Shown piece after piece: positions 25,797-36,700 of a DNA stretch of 49,061 nucleotides. The notes under the pieces were generated by a model. The model saw only the letters and a list, made by a program, of their open reading frames with translations. It was not told where the DNA came from and searched no databases. Position numbers and translations under genes: made by a program. Within the stretch, counting starts at the first letter, position 1, and every line of letters starts with the position of its first letter. The stretch covers positions 1 to 49,061 of the forward strand of contig NZ_PXWF02000239.1 in assembly GCF_003011895.2 (NCBI RefSeq), written 5' to 3'. The stretch comes from Massilia glaciei (lineage in GTDB: Bacteria; Pseudomonadota; Gammaproteobacteria; Burkholderiales; Burkholderiaceae_D).

Positions 25797-26597
25797 GTGA
25801 ATCCATCGAAAGAAACAATTCTGGTCAAGCTGGGCTTTCGCTTCGGGTTGAATGGTCCGCACGCCGCACGCACCATGATGCTCGATGACCTGCAGGCGCT
25901 GTTTGCGCATGTGCCTGCCAGTGCCGAACGGGTCGACTATGCCGAACACATCATCAGCCTCAATGTCCTGGGGAAACCGACCAAAAAGGCACGGGAGCTA
26001 GCGCTTCGTCATCTGACCACTCTTTACGGCCTCGATCCGAAACTTGCACTGTTTCGCGCTTTGCGACGCCTATGGGATGTTGACCCCGCTGGACAGCCCG
26101 TACTCGCCCTGCTGGCTTCGCTGGCGCGGGACCCCTTGCTAAAGCGCACCCAAACTTTCATCCTGAGCAGATCCATCGGTGCAGTCGTTAACCGCACTGA
26201 TTGGGAGGAGCGGCTAGTGGCCGATCACCAAGACCGATTCAGCCCCGCCTCCCTCAAGTCCTTTGCGCAAAATGTCGCGGGCACCTGGACAGCGGCTGGA
26301 TTCCTATGTGGACGCGTGCGGAAAAGTCGTTCGAATCCAACGCTCAGTCCGGTGGCGGTTGCCTTCGGACTGTTCCTTGGTCATCTAGAGGGACTGTCGG
26401 GACAACGTTTATTTGCGTCCGACTGGATAAATTTGCTGCCAGGCTCACCTGAAGAGCTAGAGGCGCTTGCAAACTCGGCATCGTACCGAGGTTTGTTAGT
26501 GTTTCTTAACGGCGGGGGTGTCAAAGAAGTGCGCTTCCCCGATTTCCTCACTCATGAAGAAGAACTACTACGTCTAGAAGGATCTCATGTCATCTAA
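25797..26597 (+). CDS. brxA: BREX protein BrxA (DUF1819)
   Basis: BrxA is a small DNA-binding core protein of BREX phage-resistance systems. The product is 266 residues and all helical, with family-like segments ETILVKLGFRFGL, LFRALRRLWDVD and LLASLARDPLL. The assignment rests on this resemblance and on the gene order brxA-brxB-brxC. The start is GTG 25797, directly after the small upstream gene; no ATG exists close by. The 3' end overlaps brxB by 11 bases. Codon choice is less GC-biased than in the core genes to the left. Confidence 0.85.
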   Translation: MNPSKETILVKLGFRFGLNGPHAARTMMLDDLQALFAHVPASAERVDYAEHIISLNVLGKPTKKARELALRHLTTLYGLDPKLALFRALRRLWDVDPAGQPVLALLASLARDPLLKRTQTFILSRSIGAVVNRTDWEERLVADHQDRFSPASLKSFAQNVAGTWTAAGFLCGRVRKSRSNPTLSPVAVAFGLFLGHLEGLSGQRLFASDWINLLPGSPEELEALANSASYRGLLVFLNGGGVKEVRFPDFLTHEEELLRLEGSHVI

Positions 26598-27150
26598 GGT
26601 CAGCAAACTTGTCGCAGTCTTTAAACAGCATCTGACAGTGCCTTGGCAGGCGGGCTTGGCGAGCATTCAGCGCGTCATCTTTGCGGTCTATGACAAAACC
26701 GACGAGTTGCGCCTGCGCGCCAACGTCGAGGAATTCGCCTTGGTGGCTCAGCAAGCGGGCAAGCATTGGCTGCTGCTTGATGTGACGAACGCATTTCCGC
26801 AGTGGATGGTGGTGCAGGAGTACCGCGATGCCTACTTTGAGAGTCCTGAAGATTTGGCTGGCTATCAGAGCGGCGAGTTGACCGAATTCGTCGCAGCGCT
26901 GACGGAGCAACTCAAGGCGCGTATCGAGGCCGACGCCGGCCCGGAAACGGTCGTCGCGTTGCTTGGTGTGGGCAGCTTGTTCGGTCTGGCGCGCGTGTCC
27001 CTCGTCGTCGAGGGCATCAAGGACTCGGTAGCGGGGCGCCTGCTGGTGTTCTTCCCCGGCGAGCACCATCCCGAAAACCACACGTATCGCCTGCTCGACG
27101 CCCGGGACGGCTGGAACTATCTGGCTGTGCCGCTACAAGCGACCGACTAA
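26587..27150 (+). CDS. brxB: BREX protein BrxB (DUF1788)
   Basis: BrxB is a conserved BREX core protein that interacts with other system components; its exact activity is unknown. The 187-residue product shows DUF1788-like features: WLLLDVTNAFPQWMV, an acidic region, GVGSLFGLARVSLVVEGI and LLVFFPGEHH near the C-terminus. An AGAAGGA site precedes ATG 26587, inside the end of brxA. brxC follows after 57 bases. Confidence 0.87.
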   Translation: MSSKVSKLVAVFKQHLTVPWQAGLASIQRVIFAVYDKTDELRLRANVEEFALVAQQAGKHWLLLDVTNAFPQWMVVQEYRDAYFESPEDLAGYQSGELTEFVAALTEQLKARIEADAGPETVVALLGVGSLFGLARVSLVVEGIKDSVAGRLLVFFPGEHHPENHTYRLLDARDGWNYLAVPLQATD

Positions 27151-27207
27151 GCCATACCCGGAACAAAAAACAAACCATAGTACAAAGCAAGCAATCAAGG
27201 GACTCAC

Positions 27208-30200
27208 ATGCTGAACAAGGACATCTACTCCAAGGCGCCTACGGAAAACCGCCTCGCCAACAACGGCGTTGCTGAACTTTCCGAAGACAACTCCGCGGCC
27301 GCACAGCGCGTACTGCGCTACGAACTCGAGACCTTCGTTTGCGACGGCCAGTACGAAATTGGCCTGGAAACTATCCTCGATAAATTCCTGCTCAACCTGG
27401 GTAGTCAAAACGAGCAGCCTGGCATTTGGATTTCCGGGTTTTTTGGCAGCGGAAAATCCCATTTGGCCAAGATGCTCCGCACCTTGTGGACCGACTATAA
27501 ATTCGCCGACGGTGCCACCGCTCGCAGCATAGCCACGCTGCCCGCCGCAGTTTATGAGCACCTCAAGGAGCTAACTGTCCAAGGGCGCCGCCATGGAGGC
27601 CTGCATGCCGCAGCCGGCAAGCTGGGCGCGGGTGCCGGCGACAAGGTACGCATGGCCTTGCTGGGCATCGTGTTCAAGTCCAAGGGATTGCCGGAGTCGT
27701 ACAACCAGGCTCAGTTTGTGTTGTGGCTTAAGCGTGACGGACTGTTCGATGGTGTCGAGGCTGAGCTGCAAACCGCAGGCCGTTCGCTCGCGCAAGAGCT
27801 GCCGCATATGTACGTCTCCAACCACTTGGCTAAGGCTTTGTTGACGGTTAGGCCCGGCATGGCGGAAAGCGAGGCGGGCGTTCGCCAACTGCTCAAGGTC
27901 CAGTTCCCGCAGGTCCAAGACGTTTCCAATGGCGAGATGGTCACGGCCATCACCGACGCCTTGTCCGAGGGTGGCATTTTCCCTCTGACCCTCGTGGTAC
28001 TCGACGAGGTGCAGCAGTACATCGGCAACGACGCCGAAAAAGCCTATATGGTGCAGGAGGTGACCGAGTCCTTGTGCAAGCATTTCACCGGCAAGCTGCT
28101 GTTCATCGGTACGGGCCAATCGGCCTTGTCGGGCATGCCTAACCTAATGCGTTTGATGGGCCGATTCCCTGTGGCAGTGATGCTCAGCGATGTCGATGTT
28201 GAAAACGTCACCCGTCAAATCATTTTGGCCAAGAAGCCATCCGCTCAGAACCAGATTGAACAGGTGTGGCGCGGTAACCTCGGTGAAATTTCTCGCCACC
28301 TACGCGGCACCAAGCTCGAGCATGTTACCGATGATGAATCTGTGTTGACGGCCGATTACCCAATCCTACCGGTACGTCGCCGTTTTTGGGAGCGCGTGCT
28401 GCGCACCATCGACACGACCGGCACGGTGTCACAGCTGCGCAGCCAGTTGCGCGTCGTACACGAGGCGGTGCTGGCGACAGCCGAGCTGCCGTTGGGCCAT
28501 GTGGTTGCGGGTGACTTCCTCTACGACCAAATCTCCGCCAATCTGGTCTCCACGGCCCAGCTGCCTAAAGAAGTGTTCGAGAACGTCCAACGCTTTTCTG
28601 CAGGGGACGAGAGCTCGCAGCTCAAAGGCAAGCTGCTCAAGCTTATCTTTCTAATCAACAAACTACCTGCCGACGCCGCCCTCGACATCGGCCTGAAGGC
28701 AACTGAAGACATGCTGGCCGACTTGTTGGTGACAGACTTGGCTGCTGGTTCCGCTGCGCTGCGCAAGCAACTTCCCGAGCTGTTGCAGAAGTTGCAGAAC
28801 GAGGATCGTCTCATCATGTCCATGGCCGGCTCCAATGGGCTGGAATACCGACTGCAGACGCGCGAGTCAAGTGCCTGGTACGACGAATTCCGCGTCCAGG
28901 AAGCCGAACTGAAGTCGGCCCCCCAGCGCCTGGAGCAGCAGCGCTCCGATCTGATCAAAACCCGCTTCGGCGAGGTGCTGAAAAAAGTTCGTGTGGTTCA
29001 GGGTAAAGACAACGTCGAACGTCGCCTTTCGCCCACCTACGACGACAGCCTCCCGAAGGACAATGACCGGGCCCTGTACCTGTGGATACAGGACGGCTGG
29101 CAAACTGAAGAGAAGTCTGTCCTGGCCGAAGCTAGGGCAAAAAGCGCTGACAACCCCACGCTGTTTGCCTTTCTGCCGGCACAACACAAGACCGATCTGA
29201 CGAATGCCATCGTTGCCCTGCAGTCCGCCCGTGTCACGTTGAGCAAAAAAGGCAGCCCATCCACCGAAGAAGGACGTGATGCTCAGCGTTCGATGGAGAG
29301 TCGCCAACGCAATGCCGAAAAAGAGTTGAAGGATCTGCTCGACCAGCTCTTTGCCGGTGTGCGTGTGTTTCAAGCCGGCGGGCAAGAGGTCAGTGAAGGC
29401 AATGAGCTATCAGACCGCCTCAACCGCGCAGGCAAGGCCTCGGCCATTCGCCTCTATCGCGAGTTCGATATTGCCGATCATGACAAATGGGACAAGGTGC
29501 TTGACGATGCGCGCAAGGGCAACCCCGACGCCCTCAAGGCCGTCGGACATAGCCAAGAAGCGGACAAGCACCCGGTTTGCCAGAAGTTGTTGGCATACAT
29601 TGGTGCCAGCGGCAAGAAGGGCAGTGATATTCGAGACCAATTCGAAGGCCCTCCCTATGGTTGGCCGCGTGACGCAATCGAAGGCGCCCTTTTTGCTCTT
29701 CTTGCCTGCGGCCATATTCGCGGATTGGACGCAGCTAGCAAGCCGGTCGATGCCAAGACCCTGGACCGCAACAAGCTTACCCAGGCCAGCTTCAAGCAAG
29801 AGTCCATCACCATCTCGCCGCCGCAGCTCATCAAGATTCGGCAACTCTTTAATACCCTTGGCGTGGCTTGCCAGCCTAAAGAAGAGCCAGCCAAGTTGCC
29901 GACCCTGTTGGCCAAGTTTCGTAGTGCTGCGGCCAGTGCCGGTGGCGCTGCGCCTGCGCCGGCCGTGCCGTCGTTGACTGCCATTGAGGCGGTGGAGGCG
30001 CAGTCGGGCAACGCTCAGTTGCTGGAGCTGTACAGCCGAAACGATGAATTGACAAGTCTGGCCAAGCAATGGAAGAAGACAGCAGAAGACATTGCCAAGC
30101 GACTGCCCGTCTGGGACCAGCTGGGATCCTTACTCAAGCACGGCAAGACCTTGAAGCCGTATGCTGAACTGAAGGCAGAGGCCGATGCCGTCGAGGCGCG

Positions 30201-30672
30201 GCGCAGTCTTTTATCTGAGCCCGACCCGGTACGGCCGCTGTTGGATAAGACCTCCGACCTGCTGCGCCTGGCACTTAACGCCAAGCTAACCGATTACCGA
30301 CAAACCCATCAGAAGCTGGAAACCCAGTTGGTTGCGGACGGGGATTGGCAAAAACTAAGCGACGCTCAACGCTCCGAACTCTCTGCCAAACACAGTTTGA
30401 CGGCCTTGCCAAATGTCGCGACGGGGACCCCCGAGCAATTGCAGGACGCCTTGGACGACTGCGACCTCGATCACTGGGCCTCCAAGACGCAGGCCCTGCC
30501 GAGCCGGTTTGATGCCGCCCGGCACGCCGCAGTGCAGTTGTTGAAGCCAAATGTGGTTCAAGTGAGCATTCCACGCCGCACTCTCAATGACGAAGCAGAG
30601 TTAAAAATTTGGCTTGCCGAAGTCGAAGCGCTGATAGGCGCCAAGCTGAAGTCCGGGCCTGTCAGTCTTTGA
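27208..30672 (+). CDS. brxC: BREX ATPase BrxC (PglY-like)
   Basis: BrxC is the large P-loop ATPase of type 1 BREX and is essential for phage restriction. The 1154-residue product has Walker A FGSGKSH near residue 80 and Walker B VVLDEVQQYIG near 265, in an N-terminal AAA-like domain. A long helical region with coiled coils follows, especially 500-760 and 930-1080. Residues RLANNGVAEL near the N-terminus fit BrxC. An AAGGGA site precedes ATG 27208. The first non-canonical gene of the island comes next, after 46 bases. Confidence 0.93.
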   Translation: MLNKDIYSKAPTENRLANNGVAELSEDNSAAAQRVLRYELETFVCDGQYEIGLETILDKFLLNLGSQNEQPGIWISGFFGSGKSHLAKMLRTLWTDYKFADGATARSIATLPAAVYEHLKELTVQGRRHGGLHAAAGKLGAGAGDKVRMALLGIVFKSKGLPESYNQAQFVLWLKRDGLFDGVEAELQTAGRSLAQELPHMYVSNHLAKALLTVRPGMAESEAGVRQLLKVQFPQVQDVSNGEMVTAITDALSEGGIFPLTLVVLDEVQQYIGNDAEKAYMVQEVTESLCKHFTGKLLFIGTGQSALSGMPNLMRLMGRFPVAVMLSDVDVENVTRQIILAKKPSAQNQIEQVWRGNLGEISRHLRGTKLEHVTDDESVLTADYPILPVRRRFWERVLRTIDTTGTVSQLRSQLRVVHEAVLATAELPLGHVVAGDFLYDQISANLVSTAQLPKEVFENVQRFSAGDESSQLKGKLLKLIFLINKLPADAALDIGLKATEDMLADLLVTDLAAGSAALRKQLPELLQKLQNEDRLIMSMAGSNGLEYRLQTRESSAWYDEFRVQEAELKSAPQRLEQQRSDLIKTRFGEVLKKVRVVQGKDNVERRLSPTYDDSLPKDNDRALYLWIQDGWQTEEKSVLAEARAKSADNPTLFAFLPAQHKTDLTNAIVALQSARVTLSKKGSPSTEEGRDAQRSMESRQRNAEKELKDLLDQLFAGVRVFQAGGQEVSEGNELSDRLNRAGKASAIRLYREFDIADHDKWDKVLDDARKGNPDALKAVGHSQEADKHPVCQKLLAYIGASGKKGSDIRDQFEGPPYGWPRDAIEGALFALLACGHIRGLDAASKPVDAKTLDRNKLTQASFKQESITISPPQLIKIRQLFNTLGVACQPKEEPAKLPTLLAKFRSAAASAGGAAPAPAVPSLTAIEAVEAQSGNAQLLELYSRNDELTSLAKQWKKTAEDIAKRLPVWDQLGSLLKHGKTLKPYAELKAEADAVEARRSLLSEPDPVRPLLDKTSDLLRLALNAKLTDYRQTHQKLETQLVADGDWQKLSDAQRSELSAKHSLTALPNVATGTPEQLQDALDDCDLDHWASKTQALPSRFDAARHAAVQLLKPNVVQVSIPRRTLNDEAELKIWLAEVEALIGAKLKSGPVSL

Positions 30673-30718
30673 CGGCATCATCGCAATTCGCACGTATGCA
30701 GTCAGAAGAGGAGTGTTA

Positions 30719-33643
30719 GTGAAATCACCAAAACAAGTTCGCGACGATATTCGAGCCCTCACACAACACCTGGATCAGGTGCGCGAGGCGCTGCTCAAAC
30801 GTTCCGACGTGCAGATTGCTCAGATTGGAAAGGAATGCAAACGCACGGCCGATGTGCTGGGTGATTTGCTCAAGACGCAAGAGCTGCCCACCGACTACAA
30901 AGTCGCATTGGTTGGCCGTTTCAAGACGGGCAAGTCGTCGTTTGTTAACGAGTTGCTCGGCGCCCGTTTGGCCAGCGAAGACACCAACCCCGAAACGGCC
31001 GCCATCACCATTTTCCGCCACGGGGAACACGTCAAGGCCACCGTGCGTTTCACTCCGCAAGAGGAGTGGGTCAAGCTGCAAACCCTGTTTGCGGAAGACC
31101 CAAAACACGTCGACGCCCACCGCGTGAAAATGTGGAATAGCTTCGGCAAACCCAAGAAGACCAAGGATGGCGAAACAGAGGAAGCGTTTGATTTGGATGC
31201 TTTACAGCGCCAGTACATCAAGCCCGGCGGCGTCAGCGTCGAAATTGCCTTGTCCTCCGACGGCACCAAAAAGGCAGAGACGGAATTTCGTCGCAGCTTG
31301 AAGGAGTTCACCTCCGGCGCCAAACCGCATCACTGCCTTGTGCATGGTATCGAAATCACCTCGCCCGCATCCATCCTTGACGAGGGCGTCCTGCTCATCG
31401 ATACCCCAGGGTTAGATGACACCGAACGATTTCGAGTCAGCCTGACCGAAAAAACCGTTGACGATGTCGACGCTGTTCTGTTCCTAACCCAGTCCGGCGA
31501 AGCCTACGGGCAGTCGGAAAAAGACTTTCTGCTGTCCTTGCTGCGCAAAGGCACGGTCAAGCAATTGATCGTGGTGATCACCCAAGTTGATCTTACCTAT
31601 GGTAAGCATGTCCGTACTGCGGAAGACAACGACGAAGAACCCGAGACGCTTGCGCGGCGTATCGACCGCGAACGGGTGCGCATCGCGAAGGAAGTTGCGG
31701 CGACGTTAAACGACCTGAGCCAAGACGACTCGCCCGCCATGCGCCGCTATCGTGAGCAACTGGGCAACGTCGAAATCGCCTTCACCTCGGCGGTCTTGCA
31801 CCGTGACTGGAAGGCCGGCAAGCCCGTCCCTTGCGCCATCGAGGCGAGCGACCCGGGTGGCGTTGAACGCTTGAAGAGTCAACTGCTACGCCTGCTCTCC
31901 ACCGAATCGCGCCTGGCGCTGACGGCGCAAAACATCTCCATCGGCGCCCGCGCCGGCTTGCTCGACCTGCAGTCCGTGTTGCAGACCAAGCTCATTGCCA
32001 TTCGAGACATCAAGGATAAGGAGGTTGCCGAGCAGAAGCTCAATACCTTTCGTGATGAATTTGGGCAGGCTAGCGAGCGGTTTGAAGGGGCGGTTACCCA
32101 GCAGGTGACGCTGCTGTCTGATCGCCTGCGCGTCAAACGCCATCAACACGTCACCCTGATCGAAAACATTGGTCTATTGGCCGAACGGCAGATTGCTTAT
32201 TTTGAGATGAACGATGTGGGCCGGCACTGGCGCACCCGGCGCTCGGGCTACTGGGGTTATATGCATGACTTCCAGACCCGTGTGGCCAACCATATCTTTC
32301 CCAAGGTTCAGCAGATGCTGGGCGAATACACTGAGATTTTTGCCGCATTCGCCAAGAGTTTCGAAGTCTATCTGACCACACTCGCCCATGACGGTGCGCG
32401 GATTTCCGAGTCGCTGGAGCTCGGAGCAACCTTGCCGTTTGACGTCACCGTCAAACTGAGGGAGTCGCTCGAACGATCATTGCAAGGGGCGCAAGATCTG
32501 ATTGCCGCGGAAGAGCTTAAGGTCAGCTCCATGCTCGACGATTTCGTCTCCGACGAAGTGTCGGAGCGCATTGATGAGTGCCGCAGCAAGGTCGCCAACA
32601 TTTGGGGTGCCGGCACGACGCGCAATCAGTCCACCGAGGTTCAGGACTTCTACCGCGAGGTCAAGACCTTGCTGTCCGAGGCGCTGGAAACGCATCTCAA
32701 GACCCGTGGCCAAGAGTTCGGTGACTTCCTGGTAGTCGAGGCGCAAGACGCTCCCCGCGACGCCCTGGCCGAGGTTCAAGTTTTGCTGGAACAAGCGTCA
32801 GACAACATCCGTGCGGCGGCCGCTGCACTGGTTGCCGGTCAAAAGGAAGCAACCCAAGCACTGGTATCCACCATTGAGCAAGAGTTCCAGGGTGTTCTGC
32901 GCGAAGCAGAAGCGTTGATGGAGCTTGGCAATGCGCAGCCGAATGAGTCGATGAAGCTGGGCGAAGTGCCGATGTATGTGGCAGTGCAAGCGTCTGAACA
33001 TGCTTCGGAGCCGGTGCTGGGTGAAAAGTCGCCAACGATGAGCGCGGCACCAAGCTCAGACGCCTTGATTGGCGCCCCGGCTAGTCCGCAAGCCCGCGCT
33101 GAGGATGCCCAAATGGTAGGTGACGGCTGGGTCGACCGCGTGCGACGCGAAGCTACCCAGATCATCAGTCGTTTTCGTTTGACCGACGGCACGACCGGCT
33201 GGCCCTATGAGAAGCTTTTCGAGCCGCGCGTCTTGAAGGGGGCATTGCGCATCTGTATCATCGACCCTTACCTGGCTCACCACCATCAGATTCGCAACCT
33301 GAATGAGCTACTTCTCCACCTGGCCGAATCGGCGCGGCCAAGAGAAATTGAAGTCGTCACCGGCTTTGCGCCGCTGGAGACTGCGGCACACCAGGAACGG
33401 GCGATCGACAACACCGCCAAGGACCTGTTCCAAAATTTTGGCGTGACACTGACGCTGCGTCGAGATGCAGACGCGCACGAACGCTACTTGGTGCTAGACC
33501 ATGGCGTGTTGTTCAAGCTTGGCCGTGGCCTCGATATCTACAAGGCGGCTACTGGGCTGGCCGCATACCGCCCGGCCAATCGCCGCGTGCGCGAAACCGA
33601 GAACGATGTATTTGCTTGCCTGGATCACTCCCTGACGAAATAA
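30719..33643 (+). CDS. Dynamin-like GTPase with C-terminal MITD1-type phospholipase-D-fold domain
   Basis: This 974-residue protein is not part of canonical type 1 BREX. The GTPase domain shows G1 GRFKTGKSS (about 64), G3 DTPGLDD (about 226) and G4 TQVD (about 287). A long helical stalk-like region follows, then an acidic/Ala linker (about 740-800). The last 150 residues closely resemble the C-terminal domain of human MITD1 by memory: YEKLFEP, IIDPYLAHHHQ, then HERYLVLDHG and KLGRGLDIYK. That domain has a phospholipase D fold without the HKD catalytic motif and binds phosphoinositides. A membrane-remodelling or membrane-sensing role is therefore likely. I start it at GTG 30719, 7 bases after GAGGAG; GTG 30713 is an alternative. 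Confidence 0.85.
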   Translation: MKSPKQVRDDIRALTQHLDQVREALLKRSDVQIAQIGKECKRTADVLGDLLKTQELPTDYKVALVGRFKTGKSSFVNELLGARLASEDTNPETAAITIFRHGEHVKATVRFTPQEEWVKLQTLFAEDPKHVDAHRVKMWNSFGKPKKTKDGETEEAFDLDALQRQYIKPGGVSVEIALSSDGTKKAETEFRRSLKEFTSGAKPHHCLVHGIEITSPASILDEGVLLIDTPGLDDTERFRVSLTEKTVDDVDAVLFLTQSGEAYGQSEKDFLLSLLRKGTVKQLIVVITQVDLTYGKHVRTAEDNDEEPETLARRIDRERVRIAKEVAATLNDLSQDDSPAMRRYREQLGNVEIAFTSAVLHRDWKAGKPVPCAIEASDPGGVERLKSQLLRLLSTESRLALTAQNISIGARAGLLDLQSVLQTKLIAIRDIKDKEVAEQKLNTFRDEFGQASERFEGAVTQQVTLLSDRLRVKRHQHVTLIENIGLLAERQIAYFEMNDVGRHWRTRRSGYWGYMHDFQTRVANHIFPKVQQMLGEYTEIFAAFAKSFEVYLTTLAHDGARISESLELGATLPFDVTVKLRESLERSLQGAQDLIAAEELKVSSMLDDFVSDEVSERIDECRSKVANIWGAGTTRNQSTEVQDFYREVKTLLSEALETHLKTRGQEFGDFLVVEAQDAPRDALAEVQVLLEQASDNIRAAAAALVAGQKEATQALVSTIEQEFQGVLREAEALMELGNAQPNESMKLGEVPMYVAVQASEHASEPVLGEKSPTMSAAPSSDALIGAPASPQARAEDAQMVGDGWVDRVRREATQIISRFRLTDGTTGWPYEKLFEPRVLKGALRICIIDPYLAHHHQIRNLNELLLHLAESARPREIEVVTGFAPLETAAHQERAIDNTAKDLFQNFGVTLTLRRDADAHERYLVLDHGVLFKLGRGLDIYKAATGLAAYRPANRRVRETENDVFACLDHSLTK

Positions 33644-33770
33644 GCAAGCCCGGCAGAAGGCGAAACCAGCCACGGCGAGTCAAGCATGAGCTTGATATCG
33701 CTGTGGCCATCCGAGCAGGTGCGCCGCGTCAGGCCACAAAAAAACAGAAATAGAAGCGAGCTTTTCAACG

Positions 33771-36700
33771 ATGTCGAATCCGAATGCCGTATTGAACGTC
33801 CCCCTGGCCAAGGCCCTGCGCACCCAGCTTGAAAACACCGTCAAGACCGCCCGAGACATAGCCGAAAAAGCCGCTATCGCCGCGCTGGCCCAACTGGCCG
33901 TCGGCGAGGCCAAGTTGCCGGAGTATCTCAGCGACGCCCAAAAGGTATTGCGGCGCCGCTTGCGCGCCCATGGCCGCGCGCTGGGCGATGTGAAGAATGC
34001 CGACGACTCCCAGCCCACCCGCCACCTGGTATGGGAAGTCGCCTACGAGCAATGGCACCGCATGCTGTTCGCCCGCTTCCTGGCCGAAAACGGCTTGCTG
34101 ATGTGGGAACCTGGCGCCGCCGTGTCGCTCGACGACTGCCGCGACATGGTGGACAACCACCCCGACATGGCCCAGGGCGCCAAAAGCCATTGGGAACTGG
34201 CGGCCAAGCTTGCCGCGCGCATGCTGCCCCAGGTGTTCAAACCCTTGAGCCCGGTGTTCGAGCTGGTCTTTGCGCCCGAGCATCAGCGCGAGCTGGAAAA
34301 GTTACTGGCTAACCTGCCCATCGAGGTCTTCCAGGCCAGCGACAGCCTGGGCTGGGTTTACCAGTTCTGGCAAGCCAAGCGCAAGGACGAGGTCAACGCA
34401 TCGGAGGTCAAGATCGGCGCGGACGAACTGCCCGCCGTCACGCAGCTGTTCACCGAGCCCTATATGGTGGACTTCTTGCTGCACAACTCGCTTGGCGCCT
34501 GGTGGGTGACGCGTCACCCGGAACAAGCTTGCCCTGTGCCTTTGACCTACCTGCGGACACTGGAGGACGGTACTCCAGCAGCCGGAAAATTCGAAGGCTG
34601 GCCTCAAGACCCACAAAAAGGGTTGACCGAGTTCAAGCTGCTGGACCCGAGCTGCGGCTCCGGCCACTTCCTGGTTTCGGCCTTTTTGCTGTTGGTGCCG
34701 ATGCGCATGGCCGCCGAGGGCCTGTCGGCGATGGACGCGGTCGATGCGGTGCTGGCCGACAATCTGCACGGCTTGGAGCTTGATGCCCGCTGCGTGGAGA
34801 TCGCCGTGTTCGCGCTCGCCTTGGCCGCTTGGCGCTTCCCGGATGAAGATGGCCAGCAGCTGGGCGTGCGGGCCGATATGCCGTCACCGAAGATCGCCTG
34901 CTGCGGTTTGAAAGTCACCGGCAAGGCGGCCGATTGGGAGGCCTTGGTGCCCGCCGATGCACCGCACGCAGAGATGCTGCGCCAGGAGCTGCGTCACCTG
35001 CACGCCAGCTTTCAGCAGGCGCCGATTCTGGGCAGCCTGCTGTCGCCCAAGCGCGGCATGAGCGGCAACCTGGGCCTATTCGAGTTCGAGGGCCTCGATG
35101 ATCTGTTGAACCAGGCGCTGTCGGCCGAAGCGCCGCCCACGCTGCGGGGCGGCGAACACGATGTGAACGACGAACAATGGGATTTGACCCTGGCCGCGCG
35201 CGGCTTGTTGGATGCGGCTGCGCTGCTCAATGAGCGCTACCAGTTGGTCATCACCAACGTGCCGTATCTGGCCCGTGGCAAGCAAAATGATGAGCTCAAG
35301 GAGTTTTGCGAATTGCATTATCCGGACGCGAAGAATGATCTGGCCAACGTCTTCTTGGAGCGCTGCCTGGAGCTGGCCGAGGACGGTGGCCAAGGTGTGG
35401 TGCAAATCGTGATGCCGCAGAACTGGCTTTTCTTGACTAGCTACAGGAAGCAACGCGAGTCACTATTGAAGCGCGTGCAATGGAATTTTCTCGCACGCTT
35501 GGGCGAAGGTGGTTTCGATAGTTCACAAGCGGCAGGGGCGTTCATCATCCTGCTTACCCAAACCCGAGCAGCGGCGGCGGAGGATTTTCAGCTTTGCGGC
35601 TTGGACGCCAGTCCACCGAAATCAGCGCTGGAGAAGGCGGCATTGCTGCGCGGCGGCGCGGAAGTCGTTTCGGTGAGCCAGATCGGCCAGCTAAAGAATC
35701 CAGACGCTCGTGTGGCTCTTGAGCTTATTGAATCATCGGGGCTGTTGATCGAACGAACTTCTAGCATCGAAGGATTATCCACAGGAGATGGGCCGAGATT
35801 CGTAACGCACTTCTGGGAGGTGCTCTGGCGCGATGGCAATTGGGAGCCGTTCATTCAGAACGTAGAGCAAATACGCCTCTACGGCGGGCGAAGTGATGTT
35901 ATCCGATGGGAACAAGGCTCCGGGGCATTGCACACCTTCCCGGCAGCGCATAACTTCCCAAGCACAGTGATGAATGGTCGACCTATCCTAGGCCAGAAGG
36001 GCGTCCGCGTAACGCAGATGCGTGAGTTAGCTTGCACGCTGTATACGGGGGAAATTTTCGGGAAGAGTGGTGCCACTGTGGTTCCGCATCGGCTGGAAGA
36101 TTTGTCTGCCATTTGGTGTTTCATGACGTCGCCCAATTACCTCCCCGCTGTCAGAAAGGTGGACCAAAAAATAAACGTGACCAATGCCACTCTGATCAAA
36201 ATCTACTTTGATCTTGCTTATTGGCAAGGGATTGCGGCAGAACGCTACCCTAACGGTTTGCCAAAACCCTATTCGGACGACCCGACCCAGTGGCTCTTTC
36301 ACGGCCATCCGCAAATTGCCACCGACACCTTGCAGGTTGCCGTTGCCCGCTTGCTCGGCTACCGTTGGCCCGCCGAGTCCGATGCTGACATGGAACTGTC
36401 CGACGAGGCCCGCAGTTGGATTGCTCGCTGCGAAGCGCTGTCAAGCCACGTCGATGACGATGGAATCGCGTGCCTATCACCGGTGCGCGGGGAACAAGCC
36501 GCACACGATCGACTTCTGTCGCTGTTAATTGCCGCCTGGGAAACTGTGCAGCCTGGCAGTTGGAAACCCGCCATTCTGGCTAAATTGCTGCTTGAGGCCG
36601 ATTGCGCCGGCAAGGGCCTGGACGTGTGGCTGCGCGAAAAATTCTTCGAGCAACACGCCAAGCGCTTCCAGCACCGCCCCTTCATCTGGCATGTGTGGGA

